A DNA stretch of 64,000 nt from positions 20,016,336-20,080,335 of the forward strand of contig CM040091.1 in the NCBI GenBank assembly GCA_022496805.1, written 5' to 3'. Below are positions 24,396 to 34,603 of this stretch, in pieces. How positions within the stretch are numbered: the first letter of the stretch is position 1; each line of letters begins with the position of its first letter. The stretch is from Pohlia nutans (taxonomy: Eukaryota > Streptophyta > Bryopsida > Bryales > Mniaceae). A model generated the notes under the pieces. That model worked only from the letters and a program-made list of their open reading frames with translations, did no database searches and was not told the DNA's origin. A program made the translations under genes and the position numbers.

Positions 24396-24933
24396 CCCTT
24401 AAGTTACCCAGTCAAACCTTATCAATCTCACATTATAAAATACATTATAATTTTTTGATATTTTTCACATACAATTTATTGTTGAACTAATTTCCCTGAT
24501 TTTTTCATAATCATGTTAATAAAAATGAATTTTATAAGATTTTTCAAAGTTTTTTTTCTTGTAAAAATCACAATAATTACAAGCATGCTTTAAATGGTAT
24601 GATTTTTTTTTTGAGGGAAAATGCAAATAATAGTGATGAACAACAAAGTGTAGGTGGCATGCTTCTTGAGCTAAGATAAAAAGAACTCCGTAGAAAAGCA
24701 TTTTCTATAGTGTACATTTGAAATTTTTAAAGATTTGAGCTTTAAAATGATATAAAAAAACACAAGTTTAACAATTTCAAAGAATGTTAAATTGGACTAG
24801 GAAGTAGAATATACTCTTCCGTACTTTCTAAGTCAGGACTACATGCATTTGAAATTAGGAATTAGGTGAAAATTAGTGTTTAGTTGAAAAACAATCAAAC
24901 ATGACCCCATGGGGCTCCATGGACGCTTAGAAG
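24396..24933. mobile_element. piggyBac-like element, family C copy 1 (decayed ends)
   Basis: 538 bp starting CCCTTAAGTTACCC after TGAA (decayed TTAA) and ending GGACGCTTAGAAG before TTAA at 24934-24937. Its inner sequence matches, inverted, the element at 31180 to about 32185, including gcatgccacctacac.ttgttgttcatcac. Confidence 0.75.
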
Positions 24934-24937
24934 TTAA

Positions 24938-25566
24938 GTTGCACTTGGATACTATTTCCTTCAGCAAGAGAGCCTTGGAGAGGGATAAAGGTTTGGCTTG
25001 ATAAGATATTGGACCAAAGAACGTTTATTGTTTATGGAAAATAAAAATAAAAAATAAAAAAATTCACACTTCAACATGAATTGATTCATAGTTTTGCCCA
25101 AAAACCCTAATTTATTACATTAGTGCAAAGGGTTCCCTAATAACCAAGAATGACCACCCAAATATGTCCAATTTCACCCAAAAAAAATTAGATTTTTGGT
25201 GGAAGGGACACTTTTTGTTGGTAATTTTTGGTGAAATAAGGAATTCTTTGCATTAGTGTTAAATTATTAGGGCAATTATACATACCTTACATGGCTACAT
25301 TTCAAGTTGCATGTTGCTCAGTTTTTTTTTGTTGACAAAACATACTCCTTTATTGCCAAGATATTCATCTATTTGAGAAAAATATCATTGAATTATGATG
25401 ACTTCATCTAAAATCTAGATGAAAGTGTCACAATTGAGAGCCTAGATTAATGTACGTGCAAGAACGCTAAAATCCTCACTTCTCATTGGCCAAAAACCAT
25501 TATTTGGGCCCAATCCCTTTACACTGAGAGTCGAGCCTAATGCAACCAAAATAATTTTTATATTAA
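24938..25566. other. AT-rich spacer with a small inverted-repeat element
   Basis: Mostly featureless. 25105-25272 (168 bp) has inverted ends: CCCTAATttATTaCATTAGTGCAAAG at left and a close complement ending CTTTGCATTAGTG...ATTAGGG at right. Target duplications are not clear, so its superfamily is unknown. Confidence 0.55.
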
Positions 25567-26122
25567 CCCCCAATTGCCCAGCCATGCATATTTTGCATGA
25601 CATATAGAAGCAAACTTTGTTTTCTCATCCGTCATGCACTTTTTGCAGTGTGAATTTTAATATATTGAATTTTATATGGGAAGTTAACTTTATGTGATCC
25701 AATTAGAAACTTGATGATTTGTAAAACGTTTATGCCTTGTTTCATGTTGCAGAGTTTCACCAAAAATATCATAGATTATAGTTTAAAAGTGCTCTTGAAA
25801 AAGACAACTCATAAAAGCAAGCAACCAAAAAATATCCAAATATCACTACACTTAGAGTATTACATTTCAACCCATCATAACAAAATTCATTCACAAATTG
25901 TCAATATCATATTTGTAATCAAATTACAAAAGATAATTGAATTTTCAATTTCAAATTTTATTGAAAATATTGGTAATAGCAATCGGATGTCTAACTATAT
26001 AGATAGGATCTAAAAGTCATAGTGTACATTTTTTCATTCATACATCAAGTTTAAAATATCACCTTGACTTACATTTTATTATGCATCTTTGCAAAACTCC
26101 CGGATTTGGACAGTGTACGGGG
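25567..26122. mobile_element. piggyBac-like element, family A copy 2
   Basis: 556 bp starting CCCCCAATTGCCC after TTAA 25563-25566 and ending GTACGGGG before TTAA 26123-26126. The subterminal CATCCGTCATGCACTTTTTG begins 59 bases from the left end. Confidence 0.87.
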
Positions 26123-26126
26123 TTAA

Positions 26127-26910
26127 AACTGACAAGCTCTTACTTGGGCTTAACTCAATTCACTGGGTCTACCAATTATGGAACCCCAATCTTTGACCTT
26201 GGGCCTGAGTGCACATTTTTAGTAAAGACTGTAATCTCAGAGCCTCTTTACACTAGAGGCGAGAAGCCGTGAGGAGAGAAATTTCAATCAATGAGAAATT
26301 GGTCTTCTTGGTTTCTAGGCCTCCCATTGGCTAAAATTTCTCTCCTCATGGCTTCTCGCCTTTAGTGTAAAGGTGCTAGTATTATATTGAGTGTTTGAGG
26401 TTGGGCCTAAAGCTAATATGGGCTGATTTTTTGTTACGTTGGATCCAAGAACAACGCGCCAGACTCCTACGGTAAAGCGGCCCTGAATGTTTGTTGTCTT
26501 TGCCCCACCAGGGGAGAGATTACGGAAACGCTTCGTTTTCAAGGAGTTACATGGATGAACAATACAAACAAGATGTCAAAGTAAATCTAGGGTAAATACG
26601 AAGGCAGAGACTACACGATTAGCCGCTTGTTTCAATAGTGCAACCTATTTGAAAAACAAACAATTATAGAAAATCCCCTGGTGTCGCTCTAACTTACCTA
26701 CGGAAAAAAAAATTAAAAAAATGGCTGCCGTTAGAGACAATAAAACCAAGAAACCAGTGAGAGAATGTTTGCACATGCTGAGTTGAAATTCAAATAAATA
26801 TTGTGTACCTGACAACAGCGTGGCATTATCATTTCTCTCTAAACTGGTTAAAAATAATGTATTTCAATTAATTTTCTACAAAGTGGACGGACTGAAATAT
26901 CTTTGGAACA
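26127..26910. other. Spacer with a Tourist-like palindromic MITE
   Basis: 26241-26376 is an imperfect palindrome of two arms of about 45 bp (AGCCTCTTTACACTAGAGGC... and its complement ending GCCTTTAGTGTAAAGGTGCT). Its termini resemble those of 27149-27493. The rest, 26377-26910, shows nothing recognisable. Confidence 0.6.
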
Positions 26911-27148
26911 ATAGCCAGAGTAACAGGATGTCCCTAGAATTGACGATTTGAGAAAAATCATCACAAAGTACTATTTAGAAGAATATTTTGGTATCATTTT
27001 TGTTTGATTCATCAATACTATCACCAACATTTTATTATAAAATTTGAAAGTTAAAATTTAGAAATACCTTTTGAATTTGATTACAAACAAAATTTTAATA
27101 TTTTTTGTGTGAATTTTGTTGGAATGAATTTGAAATGAGACACTCTCA

Positions 27149-27493
27149 GGGCCGCTTCACACTATGGCTGAAGGTCGAGAGGCCGTCAATTTCCACCAAT
27201 CAAATTGCAATAAACCATGGGTTTCACTTCTCGACCCTTCACACTAGAGGCCAAAGTCCAAAGGCCGTGAACCTGCAAAATGCTTACATGGCAACACTTT
27301 TTGACCAAGGTGACGGCCTCTCGAGAGGACATTTGGGTCATACGAGAATGGAAATCCAAACTATGGTCCACATGCCGTCGATTTCTTTTTATAAAAATGA
27401 AAACTATATTTTAATGCCTATTTTCATTGTAGATTTCTTTGGACTCTCAATCCGACAGCTGTTGACTTGGACGGTCATAGTGTGAAGAGGCCC
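27149..27493. mobile_element. PIF/Harbinger (Tourist-like) MITE inside family D
   Basis: 345 bp with inverted ends GGGCCgCTTCACACTATG and CATAGTGTGAAGAGGCCC. The flanks are TCA (decayed) and TTA, and intact family D copies have a single TTA at this point, so the target duplication was TTA as in PIF/Harbinger. Confidence 0.83.
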
Positions 27494-27626
27494 TTAAATG
27501 TGGTGATTCTTTTAAATTTTTGTGTTCCTTTAACCCTTAAACATACTACTCCATTGTAGGAAAGTCAAACTACACAATTCAACCTTCAAGATTTATCAAA
27601 ATATATTTTGTAATATTTTTCATTAA

Positions 27627-29137
27627 CCCCTAACCGCCCAACCATGCATATTTTAAATGATGTACGGATTTGAAGTCCGTTTTCTCATCCATCATGCACT
27701 TTTTGCAGCGTGGATTTTTTATTGAAACTTTTATGGGAAGTTAGCTTCGTGCATGTGTGACCCGATTAGAAAGAAGATGATTTGTGAATTTTTTATGCCT
27801 TGTTTCATGTTGTAGTGTTCCACCCAAATTTTCAAAGATTTTAGTCTAAAAGTGCTCTTGAAAAAATCAAGTCCTAAAATCAAGCGACTAAAAAATCTCC
27901 AAAATTCACTATACTTAGATTATTATATTTCAACCCATCACAACAAATTTCATTGTTAGATTGTCAATATCTTATTAGTAATCATATTACAAAAAAGTGT
28001 TAAATTTTAAGTTTGAAATTTAATACACAAATATTAACCCCTAAAGGCCCTTAAAAGCCAAAATGGCTTTTTGCTGTTTCGGGCAGCTTAGATGGAAGGT
28101 CTAAATTACGAATTTTAGACTATAATTTGGCGTGGGCGTGGTCATACATACAAGGTGTGTGTGGTAAAAATTACAAAGTCAAATTCGGATTTTATAAAAA
28201 AATTATTGAAATTTTTGATTTCAAGCTCAATTGGGGCAGAAAAAAACTTTTTATTATAATCATTTTTTCAATTTTTTTTTTGGGAGACATGCTCTTCACC
28301 ACATTTAAGCTCAGAATTTGAAGTGACCCATGTTGATTATATTCTTGGCTTGACAAGGGCAGCCTCCAAAATAAAGAACAGCAACCTCCACGGTTTTTTT
28401 GTAATTTCACATTTTTTTCTTTCGAAATTTGTCAAAATTTGAGATTTTGAAATTTTTTAAAATAATTTCGCCTAAAATTTATAAAATCATAGAGGTACCT
28501 AATCACCGTTCATTTTTTCCAAAAATCAAATACAATTAATGTGATGCATGTTTCACCAAATTGCCATTTTTATACCTTCTTCCGGAAATTAATTTGAATG
28601 AAGGTTTGAAATGCGTAATGAGTTTCTAAAATTTTGCATGAGCGTACCCAACTTAGTTATCTACATGGAAAAAAATATGAGCAAAATGTTTGGAGTAACA
28701 ATCTTCAAGTCCCCCTTTGCACTATGGAGACAATGCCTCCCAAGCAATGCCCAAAAAAACTTTTGCACAAACTTTGGATGTTATGATCTTGCAAATGATA
28801 AACATCCAACGGTCAATTTTTGAAACAGTAGCTATGAATAGGCTTAGGTACAAGATCTTACGGTTGGAATTCTAAGAGAAGTAAAAAAACTTTGTTCACA
28901 TCCCTGGGAGTACATAGAGGTAGAAAATCGCAGTTCTGAGGTTTTAAGCTCCCAAAAACACAAGGAAATTTAGGGGTTAATGATAGCAATCACAAATCTA
29001 ACCCTATGAATAGAATCTAAAATTTATAATGTACAACTTTTATTCATTCATCAACTTGATAATATTCATTTTAATTGCATTTTATAATGCATCTTTGAAA
29101 AACTGCCAAATCTAAAAAGGGTGAGAACGTTTAGGGG
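27627..29137. mobile_element. piggyBac-like element, family A copy 3, third level of the nest
   Basis: It starts CCCCTAACCGCCC after TTAA 27623-27626 and ends GAACGTTTAGGGG before TTAA 29138-29141. It is split by family F at 28038-28976; its net length of 568 bp matches other A copies (566, 556, 569). The subterminal CATCCATCATGCACTTTTTG starts 59 bases from the left end. Confidence 0.92.
28038..28976. mobile_element. piggyBac-like element, family F, innermost level of the nest
   Basis: 939 bp with short ends CCCCTAAA and TTTAGGGG, flanked by TTAA at 28034-28037 and 28977-28980. Joining the flanks restores the family A sequence (attaatgatagcaatc). It is the youngest layer and carries no coding capacity. 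Confidence 0.9.
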
Positions 29138-29862
29138 TTAATGGAATTGAATGTTTCCTATTGGTCCTGAAATTTTCGGATTTTTTAGGTTTAACATGAC
29201 CTTTTCACAAATTTTGAAGCCAGGTACTTCAAAAATTCAGTTTAATTACAAAAAAGCTTATAAAAATTAATACTTTTTGGGATCATGCACAAATTACAAT
29301 GGAGAATCACATGATATGTTTTCCATAGAAAAGTTGTATTTAAAATTTGAAATTCAAAAGGTGAACATCCTATGTAGTGTAATTATTCAGACCTTGAGCT
29401 AGTAAGTTTACGCAAGCAATTAAATACTCAATAATTGGAATTTTTAAAATTTGAAAAGTAGAGTGCAAATTGGACTTGATGAACTTTATTTTCTTAGTTG
29501 GGTGTATTAGCAACAAAATTCATCTTCAAGATCAAAATTGGGTCTGACCAACAAACATTCAATAACTGGATGCGTGGACGTTTAGGGGTTAATTGATGAT
29601 CTCATTTTGGCGAGGCCACTTTTGAACTACAGTCGATGCAATTTTAGCTTGGTCAACAACTTCACATATTTCTACATTTGTAATTTCAAAAAAATATGTA
29701 CTGAAGTATCACTAAATCCAACCATTAGATAGGACAACAACTTCACTTGGTGAAGTATCTCCAAAAAATTGGATGACTTCATCCAACCACTGGTGAGAAC
29801 ATAGGATGAGCCTGAATGTGTTAATTGTTTAGAAATTGGACTCCATGACGTTTAGGGGTAAA

Positions 29863-30391
29863 CCTTCAAAAGCCCGAGGGGTATTGGACAAATATAAATG
29901 TGCCTTCTATATGTTTAATGAAGTTTGGTTCAATAGAAAAAATTATAGGGCATCATCTCTAAAGATTATCCATGCGGTCAAACTTCCAAAAAAAAGCTTT
30001 AGATTTTTTTTCTAATGAATATAAAAGCATTGACCTTTGAAAAATTGTATGAATCATTATTTTCACTTTTAGAGTTTAAAATTGTGCACGGTTAGTAAAT
30101 TTTGGTTTGTCAATTGTAATTTTTTTTAAATAAATTAAAGCAATAGAGGCGTTGTCATTACTTTCTCCAACTAGAAAATTTTACAACACTAAAACAATGT
30201 TGAGGTGATTCAATTTTAAAAATTCTCCTTGTTGGAGTTTAACTTGGATTGACATAATTCAAAATGCAGTGGAAAGTTGACTTGATGTAATACATTAAAA
30301 CATCTTTTGTTTTTTCAAAAACCTTTTTTTGTTTTGGATAGCCCATAAAAAATAGGGAGCAACCAAAAAAGGTGTCTTAGAAGCTTTAAGG
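29863..30391. mobile_element. piggyBac-like element, family G copy 3 (decayed)
   Basis: 529 bp directly after the right flank of family D, sharing its TAAA (former TTAA) at 29859-29862, and followed by TTAA at 30392-30395. It is similar to 48383-48924 in the same orientation (aatgaagtttggt.caa, tatcc.tgcggtcaaact), but the ends are eroded. Confidence 0.72.
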
Positions 30392-30593
30392 TTAATAACC
30401 ATAGCTTCTTAGTAGCTTGGGCAGCTTTATAATGATAATTAATTAAAGTGCAAAAATAGTAAGTGCAAAAAATGATATACTAAGTTGGAAAGAACATATT
30501 AAGAATATTAAAGCCGTTGGCCTTATAATATTCTTTTTGGTATACCATTGTAGCTTCCTTCAGTGTACCACAACAACTTTATTAACTTTTTAA

Positions 30594-31139
30594 ATCTCTA
30601 AAGGACCAAGTGTCCTAAATAGAACATTTCAATAGGTTCCCACGGTGTCAATTTTCATCCTAATTTTTTTGAAAAACATTATGTGAATTCGGTATGTTGA
30701 TACAAAAATGGGGATTCAATTTTATTTATGATTCCGGATTCACAAGTCAAAGTTATGGAGAGAAAGAGGTTTTTGTGGGGAGAATGGACAATTTGGGCAG
30801 GGCTTAAAATTAACGTTTGACGTGATTTTTTCATCTTTAACTGTAGGATCTTGATTTAGAGTACCCAAAGAAAGCATTGTAAATCTTTCATAGTTTGACG
30901 ATACAAATTGCAAGTTTATAGCGTTTAAAGTGAAAAAATGAAATGTCAATATTTTTTGATATTTTCTCGCAGTCTTTGGAGACATGGGTAGAATTGTTAA
31001 ATTGGTCAAAAAAATCTTTAATTTTTTTGTAATGTTAAAATTGGTATTAGCCATCAATGAAAAAGATTTACAACAAACCGGATAGAGAGAGAAGAATATC
31101 ATGATAGAAAACAAACAAAAAATCACAATCTTTTAGGGA
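30594..31139. mobile_element. piggyBac-like element, family L
   Basis: 546 bp between TTAA at 30590-30593 and 31140-31143, with ends ATCTCTAAAGGACCAAG and ATCTTTTAGGGA. A minus-strand frame of 128 codons (30740-31126) shows no recognisable domain and is probably chance in AT-rich DNA. Confidence 0.7.
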
Positions 31140-31179
31140 TTAAACAAAAGAAGAAAGTTTATGGTAACTAGTAGTTTAA

Positions 31180-32185
31180 CTCCTAGCGTGCAAGGAGCCC
31201 AATGGGACCATGTTTGATTTGGTTTGGTTTTTTTTTTCAATCAAACGTTGATTTTCACGTAGTTCCTAATTTCAAATGAAAACGGTTCCGACTAAGAAAT
31301 ATTTGGGACTATCTTCTACTTACTAGTTCAATTTACCATTAATCAAATTTGTCAAAGTTGCATTTTTTTACAACACTTTCACCCTTAAACGTCCAACCGT
31401 CCAAAATGTGGACAATGAACACAATCAAAAACAAATTTCCCATCCGTCATTGACTTTTGTAGTGTGGATTTTTTACTATATATTTTATGGAAAGTTAGCT
31501 TAATGCATGTCTGAACCAATTAGAAAGGGAATCATTTGTGAAATTTCTATGCCTCATTTCATGTCATAGTGATTTATCCAAAACTTTGAAGATTTCAGTG
31601 CCAAAGTGCTTTTTAAAAAGTCAACTGATATATTTCAGCAACCAAAAAATCTCCAAAACTCACTACACTTAGAGTATTACATTTCAACCAATCACAACAA
31701 ATTTCATCCACAAATTGTCAATATCTTATTTGTAATCAAATTACAAAAGATCTTTGAATTTCAAGTTTCAAAATTTATACAAAAATATTAGTCATATTAA
31801 TCGTACATCTAACCGTATAGATAGTGTCTAAAATTGATAACGTAAATTTTTTTTTTCACACACCGAATTTAGAATATCCCCATGCTTTGCATTTTATAAT
31901 GCATTTTTGAAAAACTGCCGAATTTAGAGAGAGATGAGGACGTTTAGGGATTAAAGCTCAAAAACCTTAAAATTCCAATATACATTGTAGAAAAAAAAGA
32001 CTACCAAATTTCTATTTATGTGAGCTCATGAAGCATGCCACCTACACCTTGTTGTTCATCACTAATATTTACGTTTTTTCCTAAAAATTTCATACTAATT
32101 TAAACATTTTTGTAATTACTATGATTTTTATAAGAAAACAACTTTGAAAATTCTTATAAATCTCATTTTTTAATAAAAAAATAAA
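31180..32185. mobile_element. piggyBac-like element, family C copy 2 (inverted), split by family A
   Basis: It begins CTCCTAGCGTGCAAGGAGCCC after TTAA 31176-31179 and matches the reverse of 24396-24933. At 31378 it is interrupted by family A copy 4; sequence resumes at 31951 (TTAAAGCTCAAA), exactly as in copy 1. The far end is lost near 32185. Confidence 0.78.
31382..31950. mobile_element. piggyBac-like element, family A copy 4, inside family C
   Basis: 569 bp with ends CCCTTAAACGTCC and GGACGTTTAGGGA. The flanks are TTCA (decayed) and TTAA; the uninterrupted family C copy has one TTAA here. The subterminal motif (CATCCGTCATTGACTTTTG) again begins 59 bases in. Confidence 0.88.
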
Positions 32186-32823
32186 GATAAATCAATATAA
32201 CTACAAATTACAAGAGAAAAATACGAGAAAAATCTCTACCAACGTTACGACATCACAATACCATATCACTACCATTCTTAGTATCTGTCACGATACCATG
32301 TCACAAAATCATCCACATTTTCCATCCACACCTTTCATCCAAGTTTTCATCATGTCCTCAAATCGTTCTCCACAGTTCCCATGATGTTCCCCAAAGCTTC
32401 GCATCACATTCTCTAACGTTCCCATCATGTTCCCAAGTTTTTTTATGTTCCTAAAGTTCCCACATTCTATTTTGTGTTCCCAATTGATTCCCAATGCAAC
32501 ATTAGTGCATTGTGACAGGGTGTTTGCTAAGGTAGGAGCATCTAATTCCAACACCATATCCTATGCCCATAATTTCTAAACACGGTAGTCATTTTAGAAC
32601 ATAACTCTATGTAGACATAGATAGCTTATCGTTTTTGTCAACAAACAATAAAGGCTCTATGATGTGCTTAGATTTGAGTCCTAAATGAATAACATGTTTA
32701 GAAATTATCGGCATTGGGTACACTGTTGAATGTGGTGCTCCTAACTTAGTATAATATATTTTCAAATACGAGAAATTGATGAAGCTTGACCAAGTAACTG
32801 TAGTGTGGATGCTTAAGGTTTAA
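32186..32823. other. AT-rich spacer with GTTCCC-rich stretch
   Basis: 32365-32485 contains GTTCCC or TTCCCA about eight times at irregular spacing, giving a strand bias of pyrimidines. No gene seen. Confidence 0.45.
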
Positions 32824-33403
32824 CCCCTAAACGTCCTAGCGTCCAGAAACTGGATCACGAACGGATTCAAAGCCTTATCATGTTCTCATCAATGCTTGGA
32901 TGAGACTCATCCATGTTTTTGGAGATTCTTCACCAAGTTGTTGTCCTATCTAATGGCTGGATTTAGTCATACTAGAGTACATACTTTTCTAAAATTACAA
33001 ATGTAGAAGTATGTGGAGTCGTTGGCCAAGCCAAAATTGCATTGACTCTAATTCAAAGTGGAATCATGAAAAATGAGGTCATAAATTTAAGAAACACAAA
33101 AATTTCAAAGTATCACCACATTTAAGAGTATCTCATTTCAAACTCATTCGAACAAATTTTACTCAAAAAATATTGAAATTTAGTTTGTAATCGAATTTAG
33201 AAGGAATTTTTAATTTTAACTTTCAAATTTTATAATTAAATATTGGTGATTGTATTAGTGAATCAAACTGTACGGATGGAGTTTAAAATTCAACATCTAG
33301 AACTTTCATTTGTATATCATTTCCAAAATATTCTTTTAAATAGTAGTTTATAATGTTTTTTCTCAAACTGTCAATTCCAGGGACACCCTGGTACGTTTAG
33401 GGG
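32824..33403. mobile_element. piggyBac-like element, family D copy 2 (intact)
   Basis: 580 bp from CCCCTAAACGTCC to GTACGTTTAGGGG, with TTAA at 32820-32823. The right TTAA is interrupted: TTA at 33404-33406, a MITE, then TTAA at 33787-33790. It has the same length as 43848-44427 but the opposite orientation. Confidence 0.93.
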
Positions 33404-33406
33404 TTA

Positions 33407-33786
33407 GGGCATCCTCAATCTTCACGGCAAGAAGGCCCGCCAACGGCACTTTCCTGGGGTGGAGCCTCCTACGTGACCCAATCCCGCCGTCAAAGGCTGC
33501 AATAAGTTCACGGCCACTCCAAATGAACCTCATCAGCCGGTACTTTTATCTCCTTTCCCGGAGCTGGAAACTCCACGCTACAGCAGGTCAATTGGTGCAG
33601 GAGCTGCAATCGAGGAGCGCAGGATCAGCGGGTACGTCAATCGAGGAGCGGAGGATGAGGATACAAGAGCGCAACAGGGTTGGGGCCGCTTCAATGGCAT
33701 TTTTTTTTTTCCCCATCCTACTGCCAAAACAGACACGCCAAATGCGGGTGGCGTGCCACCTTGCCGAGGCAAGATTGAGGATGCCC
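33407..33786. mobile_element. PIF/Harbinger (Tourist-like) MITE in the target site of family D
   Basis: 380 bp with inverted ends GGGCATCCTCAATCTT and AAGATTGAGGATGCCC and TTA target duplications at 33404-33406 and 33787-33789. It is GC-rich and carries short frames only. Confidence 0.92.
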
Positions 33787-34287
33787 TTAACAGAGTCCAG
33801 ATGCTGTTATTACAAAGTGGTTAACTCTCTGTTAATTACGAGGTTGTTAATTCTCTGTTAATTAATTGGGAGGTTGTTAATTCTCAGGTGCCATGGGTGG
33901 GTTCATGTACCATGGGAGTGGGCAGTGAATGCGGGAGTAAGGACGGAGCGCGCAAACGTTGGCAGGGTTTATGGCGACAGCCACACCAGAGTCGATATGT
34001 CAGTTACGATAAGTTAACACAACTGGGTACCATCATTCATTTCCACAAAGATTGCCACCTTGCTCTCCTTGTCAATGCTGCCCAGCGCCCCGCCCGCCTG
34101 CCCAGCTGGCCGTGAGCTGTGGAACTGCAGCAGCTTCTGGCACCACTCTTGCATTTCAACCACCTTCAGTAACTCCTCCTGAAATGGCATTTTCTTCTGC
34201 TGCTTGGTCCTAAGTCCGAGTACGTTACTTATTGACTTTTACGTACCAACTGAATCGTGAATTTAGAATACGTTTCACATGGCCTTA
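33787..34287. other. CpG-rich spacer with short direct repeats and a coding-like fragment
   Basis: 33820-33885 repeats GTTAATTCTCTGTTAATTA-type units three times. From 33890 to 34210 CG content is high and a minus-strand coding-like fragment lies at 34018-34212 (listed separately). Confidence 0.5.
34018..34212 (-). pseudogene. Coding-like gene fragment, unrecognised
   Basis: On the minus strand an open frame of about 64 codons reads TKQQKKMPFQEELLKVVEMQ, then EWCQKLLQFH, then a Gly/Ala-rich stretch, then DKESKVAIFVEMNDGTQL before a stop at about 34018. Residue mix and codon use look like a real exon, and a CTTAG acceptor-like site precedes it. No homologue comes to mind and no flanking exons are visible, so it is probably an isolated or captured exon. 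Confidence 0.42.
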
Positions 34288-34601
34288 AGGTAACTAGACC
34301 TAAAAGCGTCCACCTTACCAACTGAGCCTATTTACACATATAAAATAGATTATTTTTGGTGGGTCTTAATAGCAAATTCAAGAGGATTCCAACGCACTTT
34401 AGCGTGCATTATTTGGACACCATATGAATAAGTTATGAATTTCCAAAGTAGTGACTATAGGTTGACCTTAAAGCGACCCTAAACTCTAATGTTCAGATTG
34501 TGCACATTCTCATCAATGGTAGGGTGTCAAAATCTACTTATTATGAAAGATTGAGCTATGGACGCTTTAAAGAAAAGGGTCGCTTTTAGATATAGTTACC
34601 T
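34288..34601. mobile_element. Stowaway/mariner-like MITE
   Basis: 314 bp with inverted ends AGGTAACTAgacCTAAAAGCG and CGCTTTTAgatATAGTTACCT, flanked by TA on both sides (34286-34287 and 34602-34603). A second right-end copy (gcttttagatatagttacctta) at 34708-34733 suggests a partial duplicate next to it. Confidence 0.75.
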
Positions 34602-34603
34602 TA

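Larger units (their letters stand above)
27534..29588. mobile_element. piggyBac-like element, family E, second level of the nest
   Basis: It starts CCCTTAAACATAC after TTAA 27530-27533 and ends GGACGTTTAGGGG before TTAA 29589-29592. It is itself split by family A copy 3. Its net length is about 540 bp. No second copy found here. Confidence 0.87.
26911..29858. mobile_element. piggyBac-like element, family D copy 3, outer shell of a four-level nest
   Basis: Left part 26911-27533 and right part 29593-29858 together align with the intact 580-bp family D elements at 32824 and 43848. They are interrupted at a TTAA by family E (27534-29588) and separately by a Harbinger-like MITE (27149-27493). The first 13 bases are decayed. 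The right end TTTAGGGG is followed by TAAA. Removing the inserts and their duplications leaves about 541 bp. Confidence 0.88.

Noticed and set aside
27149..27493. Interpretation as another TTAA element
   Set aside because: Ends are GGGCC..GGCCC and comparison with intact family D shows a TTA duplication, not TTAA.
30740..31126. 128-codon minus-strand frame inside family L, possible transposase remnant
   Set aside because: Ends match the element, but residues are Phe/Leu/Asn/Ile-rich as expected from AT-rich DNA and show no DDE-type motif.
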